DNA of 64,000 bases from Dryocosmus kuriphilus (taxonomy: Eukaryota; Arthropoda; Insecta; Hymenoptera; Cynipidae): positions 32,195,935 to 32,259,934 of the forward strand of contig CM076196.1 of assembly GCA_038277395.1 (NCBI GenBank), given 5' to 3'. Numbering within the stretch: the first letter of the stretch is position 1; every line of letters begins with the position of its first letter. The translations under genes were made by a program, and so were the position numbers. This document shows, piece after piece, positions 44,343 through 55,841 of this stretch. The notes beneath the pieces are model-generated. The model saw only the letters and a list, made by a program, of their open reading frames with translations. It searched no databases and had not been told where the DNA came from.

Positions 44343-46042
44343 AAGACTTAAAAGATTAATAATATCTACAAAAGAAATAAAAGGAAAAAAATTCGTAGTG
44401 ATAGTCGAAGAAAAAAATGGATACAGAATTTGGAAAAAACTTTATAAACATACCTTGAAGATATTAAAACATTTTTTGTTGCAAAAATCGAAAGAATGAG
44501 GATTTAACCTCAAATAACTCGAAAAACATATCGATGTACAAAGAGTAGTCGTATTAAAATTCAACTGATATAAAAATGACAAAAGTCACTGATTAAGAAA
44601 AATTTTTAGTTGTTTTATTCAGAGCAAAACAATGGCTCTGAATCATTTTTAGTGAAATTCACATTTTTGAAAAAGTTGTTGTGGAGAATGAGATGAACGG
44701 ACAGAGGACAATCGACATACTGAACCGAAAACGGAGTTTACAATAGAGATGCTTGTCGATGGTTTAAAACCTCAAATGAGAAATTAGCGCGCCAAATTCA
44801 AAGTAGTTTGAAAAATGCAAAATGAAAAATTATGTTGTGCTTGATGTAAAATACAATTATAAATGCTATTGATATTCATAGTTTTAGTTTTTAAATTGAT
44901 AGATATTTTAGAAAGTTTATTGATGAAAATAGATTCTAAAATTCGTCTTTTGTGAATATTATTTTCTCTGGATAAAATTTTTATATTTTTGTAATCGAAA
45001 TCAAAATAGTGTCCGAAGTGCCATGAATGTTGTGATAAACCTGTGTTTAAATTACCCTAAATACAATCTCTCTTATGTTCTGAAATTAGAGTTTTTAGAC
45101 GGCGACCAGTTTCACCAATATACACTTTATTGCATTGATGACATTTAATTAAATTTACAACTCCAGATAGGTCTTCAATCTTATCAAAATCTTTATTTTT
45201 ATAAACAAAATTATTTAAGCTATGGTTGTTCTTAAAATAAACATTTATGTTGAATTTTTTTAAAGACATTCGAAGTTGTTCAGAAAGATTTTAAATATAT
45301 GGAAGAGTGATTCTTATATCATTTTTGTTGAAAGAAGCTAGCCATTTACTTTTTTTTATTATTAATAGAAAAGGTATTGTACGTTTCATGAATAAGTTCT
45401 TTAATAATACTTTTAATAAAACCTAAAGGATAATTATTTAGCTGAAGTATTTCTTGTATATATTTTAAGTTTTCTTTGTAAAATTTTTTATCACTCAATT
45501 TTAAGTTACGATCAACTAAGCCTTTGATTACTCCAATTTTATAACAATTCATGTGATGAGACTCAAAGTTTAAAAATCTACCAGAGTTTGTAGGTTTTTT
45601 GTACCAGTTAGTAATAAGGCAATTATCCATTTTTATAATAGATAGACCAAGAAAATTTAAATTGTTATTATTTTCAAACTCTATAGTAAATTGGATAGAT
45701 TCTTCAATACTATTGAATGTCAAAAGCAGATCGTTTATTTTATTTGTTGGAACAATTGTGAAAATATCGTTAACGTACCTTTTGTAAAAAATATGTTTGA
45801 AAGATAATTTATTTAAAGCTCTGATTTCAATGTCGTTTAAAACCAGATTAGAAACAATAGGTGAGAAAGAGAACCCATTGGGCAACCTGAAATTTGTTGA
45901 TAAAATTTGTTATTAAATGAAAAAAGTTTCATTGAAAATTGTTCGTGTAGCGATTAAAATTTCATTTTTTGATATTTTAGTTAAATTTCGATTCAAATTT
46001 AGTTTTTCTTCAATAAAATCTAAAGCCAAATCCAAAGGTATA

Positions 46043-47327
46043 CGAGGCACATCCAGAAAGTAAGTGCACTCAATTTATATAGGCTTCAAAAAAATTTATT
46101 AAAACAAAAACATAGTTGGTTACACTTGTACATATGTAAGTTATTTTTCGACATAGTCACCATCCCTCTCGATGCTGGTGGTGAACCGCGGGATCAATTT
46201 TTTTATGCCTGCCTCGAAGAAGTCTTCCGCCAGCTCTTTCGCCCACTTCTCCACCTCCCCCTTCACCTCCTCGTCCGTTGAAAACTTGTTTCCACCCATG
46301 TGCACCTTCAGGGAAGTGAAGAGATGGAAATCTGAAGGGGCAAGGTCAGGGGAATACGAGGGGTGGCCGTGTAAGGTTTGGCGCTGTCATGCAGCAGGCA
46401 GACTCCCTTCGTCAGCATACCCCTCCTTTTATTCTGAATCGCCCTTTTCAATTTTTTCAGCGTCTCACAGTATCTTGCCGCGTTGATGGTCTCCCCGTGA
46501 GGCAGATATTCAATCAAAATTATGCCTTTATGGTCCCAAAACACGGATGCCATGATTTTTTTGGCTGAAATTGTGGTTTTGAATTTCTTGGCGAAGGGTG
46601 ACAAGGTGTGGCGCCATTGTTGAGACTGCCTCTTAGTTTCAGGCGTATAGTGTGCAACCCAAGTTTCGTCTCCAGTAATAATAGAGTAGAGAAAATCATT
46701 TCCTTCGCGTTCGTAGGGCTCCAAAAACTCTTTGGAGCTCTGCACTCAATTCAACTTATGCTGTTCTGTCAGCTGTTTTGGGACCCACCTCGCAGACGAT
46801 TTCCGATATCCGAGAGTTTCTGTGATTGTTTCGTGTAACAGGGATCTGGAGATTTGCGGAAACATCGCAGAAAGATCATCTAACGTCAATCTGCTATCGT
46901 CACGGACCGCAATCTCGATTTTTTCCACAAGTTCGTCAGTCACAATTGAAGGTCTTCCGCTCCTCTGATCGTCATGCACGGAAGTACGGCCATTTTTAAA
47001 TTCACGACACCACTTGTACACACTCATCATACGATTCATAGCTCCATTACCGTAAACAGTTTTCACCTCATTATAAATATCGACTGGAGCTTTTCCCTTC
47101 ACAACGAGGTAGCGAATGACGGCGCGAATTTCGCACTTGGCGGGAGACACGATCGACATTTTTCGCGAGAGATGCTACTGCGTCAAGAGTTTTCAACACT
47201 CTAACCTCGGATTGGTCTCGTTTTAAAGGAGAGGGGTCAGGCTACGTGGCACTGTTGCCAACATGTCGAAAAAGTATTCCCTACAGCTGTGAGAGTACCA
47301 GTACACTTACTTTCTGTACGTGCCTCG
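46043..47327 (-). mobile_element. Mariner element 2, inserted in PLE3
   Basis: Ends CGAGGCACATCCAGAAAGTA and CGAGGCACGTACAGAAAGTA (inward), flanked by TA. Size 1285 bp. Of a different mariner subfamily from element 1. Confidence 0.88.
46128..47159 (-). pseudogene. Mariner transposase, inactivated
   Basis: 47159-46746 gives the helix-turn-helix part (KGKAPVDIYNEVKTVYG, RSGRPSIVTDELVEKIE, LGYRKSSARWVPKQLTEQHK) and ends at an in-frame TGA. The next codons continue as VQSSKEFLEPYEREG. The catalytic part has TGDETWVAHYTPETKRQSQQ (first Asp) and LLHDSAKPYTA (second Asp). A deletion of about 50 nt near 46350 removes the spacer before PPYSPDLAPSDFHLF-type sequence, shifting the frame. The C-terminal end, to about 46128, is recognisable (DYVEK and stop). 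One nonsense codon plus one deletion. Confidence 0.85.
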
Positions 47328-48578
47328 TACTATCGAACATGGAAACGACATCAAGAGTTACTAAAGAATGTGTTTTTTGTACAATTATGTTTTTTAATTT
47401 ATTTTAAAAATCAAAACTATTTTTGACAAAAGAGTTCGTTGTTGTTAAAGTGGGTTTAAAAACGTTAGATACAAATTTCGCCAAATTATAAGTAGGTGAG
47501 CCAATTGTGGATACAATAAGTCTCCATTTTTAAATTCGGTTTGTGAGGTTTAGGAAGAGCATAAGCTTTTGCTACTATACTGCTATGAGTTTTTAACATA
47601 AAGGCAATTCTGTCATTAATGTAATTTTTTTTATGCCATCTAGTAACAATATCGTTACATTTATTTTCAATTGTTGGAGTTAAATTAGTTTTAACTTTTT
47701 TATATAAGAGATTGTTTTTTAGAATATTCTCAATGGTAGTATTATAATCTGAACGATTAGCAGCAACAGTAGTATTACTCTTATTTGCTTTAACACACAT
47801 CAAATCTTTGTGTTGAGATTGGAACATTTTTACAAGATCAAATTTAGGATCGATATTTTTGAATTTATTGTGTTGAATATGGTTTGATATTATTTGAGTG
47901 ACTGTTTTTCGAATTTTACATTTTTCATCATTGTCATTTAGACATCTGATAGAGTTTTCAACATTGGCAATAATTGTGTTGACTCGAATTTTGTTAGAAT
48001 TATAATGAACACCGAAATTACTACCTAAAGCTAAAGTCTCTGCTACTTCATTTGGGATTTCAACATTTGATATGTTTTTGAAACACTTGTTGATTCTGAA
48101 AGCCTTTACATTACGATAGGATTCAGTTTTCTTAAATTTTAATGAATTAAATTTTTTAATACAACTGTCCCTTTTAGAATATTTTAAATTTTCTCAACTT
48201 TTCTCTTGTGAACTAAAAAAATTGTGAATTGAAAGATCATTTACAGATGGGAGTATGTAAGATTTTAAAAAGTTTGAATTTTTTCCCATAAATTTAATAC
48301 TTTCTACAATGTTATTAATTTCAAAATTTAAAATTTTCTTTTGAAAAGTAGTTTTAGTTCCATTAAACTTTAACAAAAGTTTGTGGTGTAAATTGTTAAC
48401 ATTACCATTAGTTTGGTTTTCGATGTCGGTTGGAATAATACATTCTCTCCTACATTTTATCAGAAAAGTACGTTGTTCTTTTAAACTTGTTAATTTTCGT
48501 TGGATGTTGATCCAATTTACTAATTTAATTCTAGCTTCACAACCATATTTCTCAGCAATATAAGAGAGGTAATCCATC

Positions 48579-48897
48579 ATTAACAAATTTAAAAAATCTT
48601 CCATAAATTTAATAACCGAAACACTAAACATTAATAAGATATATCAAAGTATCACCAAATGAAACCTTTTCACTGTTCAAATTTCCCGCCTCCTTACCTG
48701 TATTGAATAGGTAAACCATATTTTTCCTTGAGCATGTAATATAGTTTTATACCACATGTCACCGGATTTTAATGCTCTTTCTTCAATGCACTTTGTTCCA
48801 TAACCTAAGTTCTTTTATTTAAAAAAATGTAATTTTTTACTTAAGTTCTTAGTCTCTCAAAATTTTTGGGAGAGACTAAGTTTTAATATTCATATTA
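48579..48897 (+). repeat. Truncated PLE2-type 3' tail
   Basis: About 320 bp closely matching 40150-40470 (end of the nuclease frame plus proximal terminal arm). It joins PLE3 upstream sequence at one side and cuts the zinc-domain gene at 48897 on the other. Confidence 0.85.
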
Positions 48898-49697
48898 TGC
48901 ATTTCATTCATTAACCCTTCCACGTCATTGCAATATACTAATGAAGGTTCCTGTATCAACGTGAAATATTTTCTAAAGTTTTCTTCTCTATTCCGGTAAA
49001 ATGATACTCTTGTGTCTTTAGATAGCCAGTTGTGTTGTTTCATGAATGAAGCTAAATATTCCGCTTTATCCTTAGGTAAACCTAAATCTCTCACAGGATC
49101 ATTCATCTCTTCTTGATTTATAGTTTTGGGAGCCTTGTCTTGATCACTAGTTACATAGTTTTGACTGCTTGTACTCTCTCTTTCATCGCTTGAAGATTCC
49201 TGTTCTTCAACGTCATCCACATAGCAATTGTTTCGGATTGACATACTTTCAGGAGAATTGATTGAAGTTTCCAATTCATGGTCAATGTCATCATTTTTCT
49301 CTACTGGTCTTATCAAGTTTGGTGCGGCAGGATATTGAAGACGATGAATGTTTTTTCTGTTAATTCCTGTTACATTTGTCATGCAGATATAACAGTCTTC
49401 TTCGCATAATGGTTTTCGCCAACATGCAGGTTTCACAAACTTCACTTTAGATTCTTTTTTGGAATCATATCTTGTCATCATCGTGTAACAAGCACTACAT
49501 ACTTCGTGTGGAGTCCACTTTTTATCTTGGTTAGCAACATCAATCCCAAAACAATCTTTGTAAATTCTCTTGATATTATTTGATATTGGTCTCCGTTTAG
49601 CTGCAAAGTAATACTTGGCACATATGTAACAAAATGCATTAGGATCTTTGTTGCAGGAATGTTCAGATGAAGAAATTGCCGGGTTTGTTTGTAACAA
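48898..49697 (-). pseudogene. Arthropod C4-zinc domain protein, 3' end amputated
   Basis: From ATG 49697 the frame reads HSCNKDPNAFCYIC..., then FGIDVANQDKKWTPHEVCSA, CWRKPLCEEDCYICM, an acidic serine-rich linker (EEQESSSDERESTSSQ), LGLPKDKAEYLASFMKQHNW and SFYRNREENFRKYF, ending in VYCNDVEGLMNEM where the Penelope tail begins. The paired CYIC and CxxC motifs and the YCNDVEGL block match a large, lineage-expanded arthropod family of unknown role that is often transposon-associated. The normal protein continues well beyond this point, so the gene is truncated. The remaining 267 codons have no stop. A start further upstream cannot be excluded. Confidence 0.65.
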
Positions 49698-50630
49698 AGA
49701 CTTTGAAGTCTTTTTATTAAAAACTGTTTTATTTTTGTGTTTTATTTTAGGTACTATGAAAAATTACGAAGACCCACGCATTAGGGATCCTGGACCGATC
49801 GCAGGTGATTCCGCCATCCTGGGGGTGATAACTCTCATACTTTCCCAGGTCTAAGTACGAGAGCTTTCTGACTTTGACGAGGACAATGTCAACTCGTCGT
49901 CAGACACGCTACGACTTCATCCTCGCACCCTAATGTCCCCCTGCAAGGCAGCGCGCCACGCCGGCTTCGATACCATATTGGACTGGAAAGCGAATCATTC
50001 TACACATCTCCTTTCGAAGCAGTTGTCATCGTCCCAGTATCCCTCGCGGTAGCAGGATTTTGAATTTCTGCGGAAATATCGGACTGTCATTGCAGAAATT
50101 TAGTTATTTGCTCAGAAACTAAAGTTGAGCTTATCAGTGACGCTACATTAAGTCCTTTGATCGTAGCCAAAATGTTCGAGCATGTTGAAGATTGTCCTCT
50201 AAGTGGTAAGCGTAAATAGAATTGCGCTCAAGAAACTGTTTAATGTTTTATCTCTAACGCCAATGTGCATACTCCAGAGGATCGTACTCGGAAACTTGAT
50301 CCACAGCTGTTAACCGTAGTTTAGGGGAGCATCGTTGGTCCATAAAATATCGCTTCTGTTGTCAAAACTGCCCATGCAAAAAAATAACGTCAACCCTGAC
50401 CTGATAACGTCAAATACACCATTGCATTGCTTCGGAATCATAAACAAAAAGGACAAAAGGGTTAGATAACTAAAAAAACACTAAATCAACTGATAACTTT
50501 CGAAATTCAATGTAACGATTCAGAAATTGTAACCAAAATCATTTTAAACAATCTATTTTGAGCCTGATCCTTACTTAGAAGAGTGGCTTTCTCAGATTCA
50601 ATATTTTTTCTCTTTTTTAGAATGTAACAT
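49698..50630. other. Moderately GC-rich stretch, no confirmed gene
   Basis: 49780-50060 is less AT-rich than its surroundings and has partly open plus-strand frames (for example LSDFDEDNVNSSSDTLRL, and in another frame LRYHIGLESESFYTSPF), broken by stops. It may be an old exon or transposon scrap; no family recognised. 50060-50630 holds nothing recognisable. Confidence 0.35.
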
Positions 50631-51045
50631 GACCCTGGAATTATCCCATATTTGGATTCAGCGACCACAAAAACGTATAAGTGTAGAGGTTTTCTCTAAT
50701 TAAATGTTTTTTAAATTGTTAAACTTAGAATGACCTTAAGCCCCACCTCATGGAGTCAAAATGACCCTGGATTCAGATTCAGCGACCCCAGAAACGTCTT
50801 ACAGTAACAATTCACACTGATTAGATCATTATTTCTCATCTTCATCTTGACTTGACCTTGATACTGACCTTATCGGGTCAAAATGACCCCGGATTCGGAT
50901 TCAGCGACCCTGAAAACGTCTTAGAGTCGAGGTTTTCTCCGATCCAACGGTTTTCTTGACTTTGATCTTGAATTGACCTTTATTCTGACCTGATGGGGTC
51001 AAACTGACCCCGGATTCGGATTCAGCGACCTCAAAAACGTATGGG
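50630..51045 (+). repeat. ~120-bp tandem repeat (GGATTCAGCGACC)
   Basis: Four imperfect units, each with TGACCCCGGATTCGGATTCA, GCGACC, AAAACGT and TTTTCTC words, spaced about 110-130 nt (starts near 50632, 50762, 50885, 51007). TGACCTTGATAC- and TTGACCTT-type words occur between them. Confidence 0.7.
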
Positions 51046-51195
51046 TATGGTGGTTTAGCTTGGGCTTCAGAAAATTTTTTTTTTTTTTTGCTGGGGCTGT
51101 GTAATATTCATTGCCACTTCAAAATTATCTCAAAACATCTCTTGTGAGTTTCACTTTATCCTTTAAAATATCATTTTTCAATCACTTTGTATACA

Positions 51196-52717
51196 ATAAA
51201 TTTCTTGGAGCGAGAATTTCGCTCGAAGCTTGGAGTGAACAACCTTCTCACTCTCACTCTAAATGGGGTGACCATCCACTCTAAATTTCGCAACAAGCGC
51301 AGTAGTTCAAGCCACCAGCAGAAGAAGGATTGTTGGTTTATTATTTTGGCTGTAAATATACTGACCGATGCGAAGCTATTAGGCTTATGTTATGTGTTTC
51401 TTACATACGAGTTTGATAGAAATTTAAAAAGTACTTTTCGTTGGAGGTATATGAAAAAGAAATATGGGGTACACGGAGTGTCGTCTCAAAAGTCAAAGCG
51501 GCTCGAAAACCCTACATTCTAGTCAAAGAAACAAAAGACTCCGACATCTTTCAACAAAACTACTCCACTTTGTGAAGGAAGTCCGCTCGCACACAACCAA
51601 AGAGAGAAAAAGGTTTGAAATAATATCCCCGCCGGCAGGAATCGTTGTAGCAACGTCACAATGGTCACTTTCTAACTTTCCGACGAACGTGCACAACCGG
51701 AATAATCGTTGTGGCGACGTTGCTGCAACCCGTAAAATGTCCGCTTATGTTAAACGCTAGTCGTTGCCCTAATGTTGTTTCGATTGGTTGCCAGTAGGTT
51801 GTCCCAACTTTGGCGCACCGTCGCGTTTTTTTTTTATTCTGTAATTGTTGTTGGCCCATATTTAATGTTCAATAAGTTATGGACTAAGTTGGACATTTTT
51901 ATATGCTCGAGCCAAACGTTCGCACAACGGTTAAGCAACGTTAGCACGCGCGAATTTGAAAATTTTCTTACGTTGAGGCAACGTTGCACAACCGTCGTGT
52001 AACCGTTTGTAGATTCCCATCGCGCTCGATGCTCCCGACGGTGCGCCAACGTTGGGACAACATACTGGCAACCAATTGAAGCAACATTAGGGCAACGATT
52101 GGCGTTCAACATAAGCGGGCATTTTACCGGTTGCACCAACTTTGCCACAATGTTTATTCCGGTTGTGCCCGTTCGTCGGAAAGTTAGAAAGTGACGGTTG
52201 TGACAACGTTGCTAGGACGATTCCTGCCGGCGGGGATTTTCTTAAAATAATGTTTCCTTTTATGTCAAAAACGTACCATATGTAATAAAAAATTCTATGT
52301 TGCAGTTCTTTGACATCAAATATGAAATTGCAAACGATGAGAGCAAAAATGACATATTTAAGGAGTTGGATCTCATAAGGCCCAATCATCAGAATGAGAT
52401 TTTTTGTCCTAGGGAAGGCGCATTGCAGATGTCTATCACAATGGATTTCTCACGCCTTTTTCGACTCAAAATTTCACACCAATGAAGTCAGTTTGCTCAC
52501 TCCATACGGTGGAGTCACGCAAACTCACTCCAAACTGGACAGACACTGACAATCCAATGGAATCGAGATTCATAACATTTAGAGTGAACGGTCACTCCAA
52601 GCCAGAGTTTTTCTCCACACGAACGAAATCCACTCTAAAAGGAGAAGCTCATTTCTGACTAGAAGTTGGAGTGGCAAGTCACTCCATTAGAGTGGAATAT
52701 CACTCCAGGAAATTTAG
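51196..52717. mobile_element. MITE with TAAATTTCYTGGAG ends, interrupted
   Basis: Left TAAATTTCTTGGAGCGAGAA and right (inward) TAAATTTCCTGGAGTGATAT form an inverted repeat of about 30 bp. Many GGAGTGA / TCACTCC words lie inside. 51627-52238 is a second element inserted within it; the outer element alone is about 0.9 kb. No gene. Confidence 0.6.
51627..52238. mobile_element. MITE with CCCCGCCGGCAGGAATCG ends
   Basis: About 612 bp. Ends CCCCGCCGGCAGGAATCG and its complement; inverted arms extend over about 200 bp each with moderate divergence (TAACTTTCCGACGAAC / GTTCGTCGGAAAGTTA). No clear target duplication. Confidence 0.75.
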
Positions 52718-52858
52718 AGAATATCGAATACGGTTAACTCATTAAATAAATTTCATGATATCCATGATAATATCAGCTATACTTTTGCCTAGATTTTCTC
52801 AGTGAATGTGTCGTGTAACGTTATTTCATTAGATATATAAAAAAATTATGTAACTTAC

Positions 52859-52960
52859 TGGCCCACCGGGTCGAATGTAAACAGGGCCACCATTGGGATC
52901 TTGTGCGTTTATGCCCACGGCCAGGAGAACAATACAAAGAACCAAAAGCAGCCTCGGCAT
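52859..52960 (-). CDS. Signal-peptide exon of a small Gly/Pro-rich secreted peptide
   Basis: 34 codons from ATG 52960: signal peptide MPRLLLVLCIVLLAVGINAQ, then DPNGGPVYIRPGGP, followed at once by a consensus donor (CCA|GTAAGT), phase 0. A good acceptor (TTTTCTTTAG|GTTACGAAATG) lies just upstream, suggesting a 5' untranslated exon. A sharp signal peptide, short propeptide start and PVYIRP word resemble insect Pro/Gly-rich antimicrobial peptide precursors (compare the PVYIPQP core of apidaecins). That comparison is by eye. Downstream exons were not found; the MITE complex at 51196-52717 sits in the predicted intron or beyond. Confidence 0.55.
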
Positions 52961-54985
52961 TTCGTAACCTAAAGAAAAATAAACGTTTTTTGTTTTGAAA
53001 TTCTAATAATTTATTAAACAACTTTTTCAAAAATTCACGGCATCCGAAGCTGTCCGCTTCTATCAGGACCAATTTTGATCGAAAAATGCAATTTAGTGCA
53101 AATACCATATAAAGCAATTAATTATAAATGAAATTAACAGAATTTTTTCTTTTTAAGGCTGATCTTCTATCAGAAATTTTCGGAACAAGTATGATACTTC
53201 TTGCGATATAAGGTTAAATACGTGATAAAAGAATGGTGGTTGACAGTCAAAATTTTGTGACTCGCTTCTGATGATTTTGAACGATCGGTCTAAAGGACTA
53301 CCAAAAAATACATTTGTCATATTTATTACATCCTTTTATCAAAAGAATTGGCATGTTTGTCTTTTATTGCATTTTGTTTGGCTAACATTTGGGAAGGCAA
53401 AGGGAAAAAAGACAAAACCATAACAATGCATAACAATAACAATGTTCTCTTTAGCGAAAGTTTATCCCGAGATAGAATAAAAAGTGTCTTCTGCTACGCC
53501 GTCAATAGCAATGCGAAAAACAACCATTACCTATATCATTTAAATTGAACTAGAAATAAGGATAGCATATCTTCTAAAACATTGCAGCTATTTAAATATC
53601 ATTTTAAAAATAATTAAACTTATCGCAAGTGAATTAAAATACTTTTTTCGGGACTGAGAATAAATTAGTTCACACATCAACAATCCATGTAGCCATCTTT
53701 CAAGACTGCACCACGGTGCTCTATAGGAGCAGCCAATGAATGCACTGATACAAAAGAAAATAGATTCGCCATTGGTTTTTACCAAGAACTTCTTCTTCTG
53801 GCACTTTTGCGTGTAAAATATCTCGCGAATAATATAAATTTAATCAAATTTGTCATTCATGCAATATAGTATAATATGTCATCAGCAATGGATGTCGGTT
53901 CCGGTACCACAACGTAACAAGAAAATTCTGATAATGTAATACAAATAATATAATAAAATATAATAAAAATAAAAATATTACCAATTATTCAGGACGACTA
54001 GAAGCAGCAAAAATAATAACATGAATCTCAAACTTAAAATCACTGAACTTTTACGAAAAAAAAAATGATTTGAAATTTCATTAGGACCTAATTTTTATTT
54101 CAGTTCGAGTGAGAAATTACGTTTTCTAAAGGCTCAGATTTGTAATTGCAGTTTTCCTCAATACTGACTGAATCGAAAGTATTTTCAATTTTATTTAACA
54201 ATGAAAATTAAGAGTTGCAATTTCAATTTTTCATTATAAATCAATATTCATTTAATTAATTTTAAATTATTAAAATTTAATAAAAAAATGAGTTTTTCCC
54301 GATTTTTTTTTTTGGTTTGCAAATAAACTGGAAAAATTATACAAATTTGGAGGAATCTAAATAGAAGTTGAAATTCGTTGAAAAAAATTTTTTAAATCCG
54401 AAATTTTGTTGTGTGAAGAAGCAACCTACAATTAAACATGTAATTTTGTTTTTTACAAATGTTATTAAATTTCAGGAACTTTAAATTTGATTCAATTTCT
54501 CCAGTAGTTTTCATATGAGACTGCAATACCGACTTAACTCGAAACCTTCAAGGCGGAAATTTTCCCATCTCAGTCTTATGAACCATGGCTGCCGAATACT
54601 GTATTATCACTGCCAAAAAAGATATTTTAATTCGTGAACGATAAGAATAATGATGTTTAAATAAAATATAAATAGGCGCAATGTTTTTGAAGGTATGCTA
54701 TCCTTATTTCTAGCACGCTTTTATTTATACTTTGCTGTTTTTTGAACTGCTGTTATTGACGTAGCAGACGAAACTTTTTCCTCCACATTAGATGAAAAAT
54801 AAGAAATTATCTCCGTTTCATGTAAAGTTTCACCGGCAAGGTTAATTTTTGTTGCAGCGAATCTTTCTCCTAGAATCCATGTCATCTTTATCTTTCGTTT
54901 TTTCTGTGAAGTCCAGAAATTGATGGACCGCATAGGAATGGAAGTGATCTCGATTCTGTCTTTAATTTATCCCTTCTAAAAATTC
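52961..54985. other. Intergenic, no gene seen
   Basis: AT-rich. A 65-codon minus frame at 53785-53588 (GESIFFCISAFIGCSYRAPW) has a hydrophobic, Cys-containing start but no supporting signals. Confidence 0.4.
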
Positions 54986-55190
54986 AGGGTGTAGGAAAAT
55001 CCCGATCAACGTATGCAAATTTTTCGATACTGGGGTATGCCAAAAATGCCACCCATGTATGGGAAAACTCCAATCCATGTATGGAAATTTTTCCATACTG
55101 AGGTATGGGAAAATTTCCATCCTTGTATGGGTTAATTACTTCCAATACATGTATGGGAAATTTACCACAAATTTTTCTTACAGTGTAAGT
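54986..55190. repeat. CATGTATGGGAAA repeat cluster, MITE-like
   Basis: Five or six copies of CATGTATGG / CCATAC words around GGAAAATTT, bounded by GTGTAGGAAAA and TTTTTCTTACAGTG, which are roughly inverted. The end word ACAGTGTA also occurs at 10198. Confidence 0.5.
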
Positions 55191-55841
55191 TTATTGACAT
55201 TAAAGTAATATCTCTATCTACTTAATATATTAATTAAGAAAACGACTAGATAACTTATGAAATGCAGTGCAAAAGTTGCTTAAAATAAAATGGCAAACAA
55301 AGTTAAAATTCCTTTATACTCGTATGTATAACCACACTATAATTCCTTTTACGACTTCTGTTGAAGAAATAGTATTAATATTGGATATTAATTATGTAAT
55401 GAAGTTTTGCAAAATTCAGCTTTTGAAATATGTCATCGTACGTCAAGAGGGAAGTGACGCCTAAAGGAAATAGTATAAAAGTTTTATAATATAATTCAGA
55501 AAACGAACATTGTGTATAGTATTAACAAGATTATTTACCTTCAAAAATATATGAGAACATCGTTGTGACAAAATTTTTTTACTAGAGCAGTACATGTCTA
55601 GAATCATAGGTTAAAAACACTAAACATAGGTCGAATTTTCAATATGATCAAGTCGATTGTACGTAATGTGAATAATAAAACGTTGCATATTTAGAAGTCC
55701 CATAAAAATTGGAGGGACTTCAACATAGGTACTATGTACATTTTTAGGAAATTGTTGTTTGATAAAATGTTTAGACAGAGGACAAACGAAGAATGACAAT
55801 TATAGTTTTTGAAGTGAATATACAATCGTCGAAAATATTAA

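Larger units (their letters stand above)
44860..48570 (-). pseudogene. PLE3 reverse transcriptase / GIY-YIG (broken)
   Basis: Read leftwards. About 48570-48194 N-terminus (KLTSLKEQRTFLIKCRRECI). About 48130-47830 another frame (FKNISNVEIPNEVAETLALG). 47827-47486 early polymerase (AKAYALPKPHKPNLK). Motif A (LVTLDVVSMFD) at about 47345, cut by the mariner and resuming near 46040 as IPLDLALDFIEEKLN. 45885-45346 motif B and the catalytic box, which reads YVND instead of YVDD. 45269-45057 GIY-YIG (GVVNLIKCHQCN, VYIGETGRRLKTLISEHKR). About 45050-44860 C-terminus. Frameshifts, the insertion and the changed catalytic Asp make it inactive. Confidence 0.78.
44230..48582 (-). mobile_element. Penelope-like element PLE3, interrupted by mariner 2
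   Basis: Minus-strand Penelope coding remnants run from about 48570 to 44850. They are followed by a terminal region with a hammerhead-like motif at 44309-44342 (CTGATGATGACCC.. ..GCCGAAAAGTTG). The upstream end meets a plus-oriented PLE2-type tail at 48579. Mariner 2 (46043-47327) splits the polymerase. Confidence 0.78.

Noticed and set aside
46172..46486. Plus frame of 104 codons with a good composition
   Set aside because: Antisense of the mariner 2 transposase C-terminus.
49780..50060. GC-richer stretch as a host exon
   Set aside because: Frames are broken by stops and no splice pair or family could be recognised; kept only as a note.
51834..52389. Overlapping 100-codon minus frames
   Set aside because: Lie within the inverted arms of the CCCCGCCGGC MITE; the openings are not conserved between arms.
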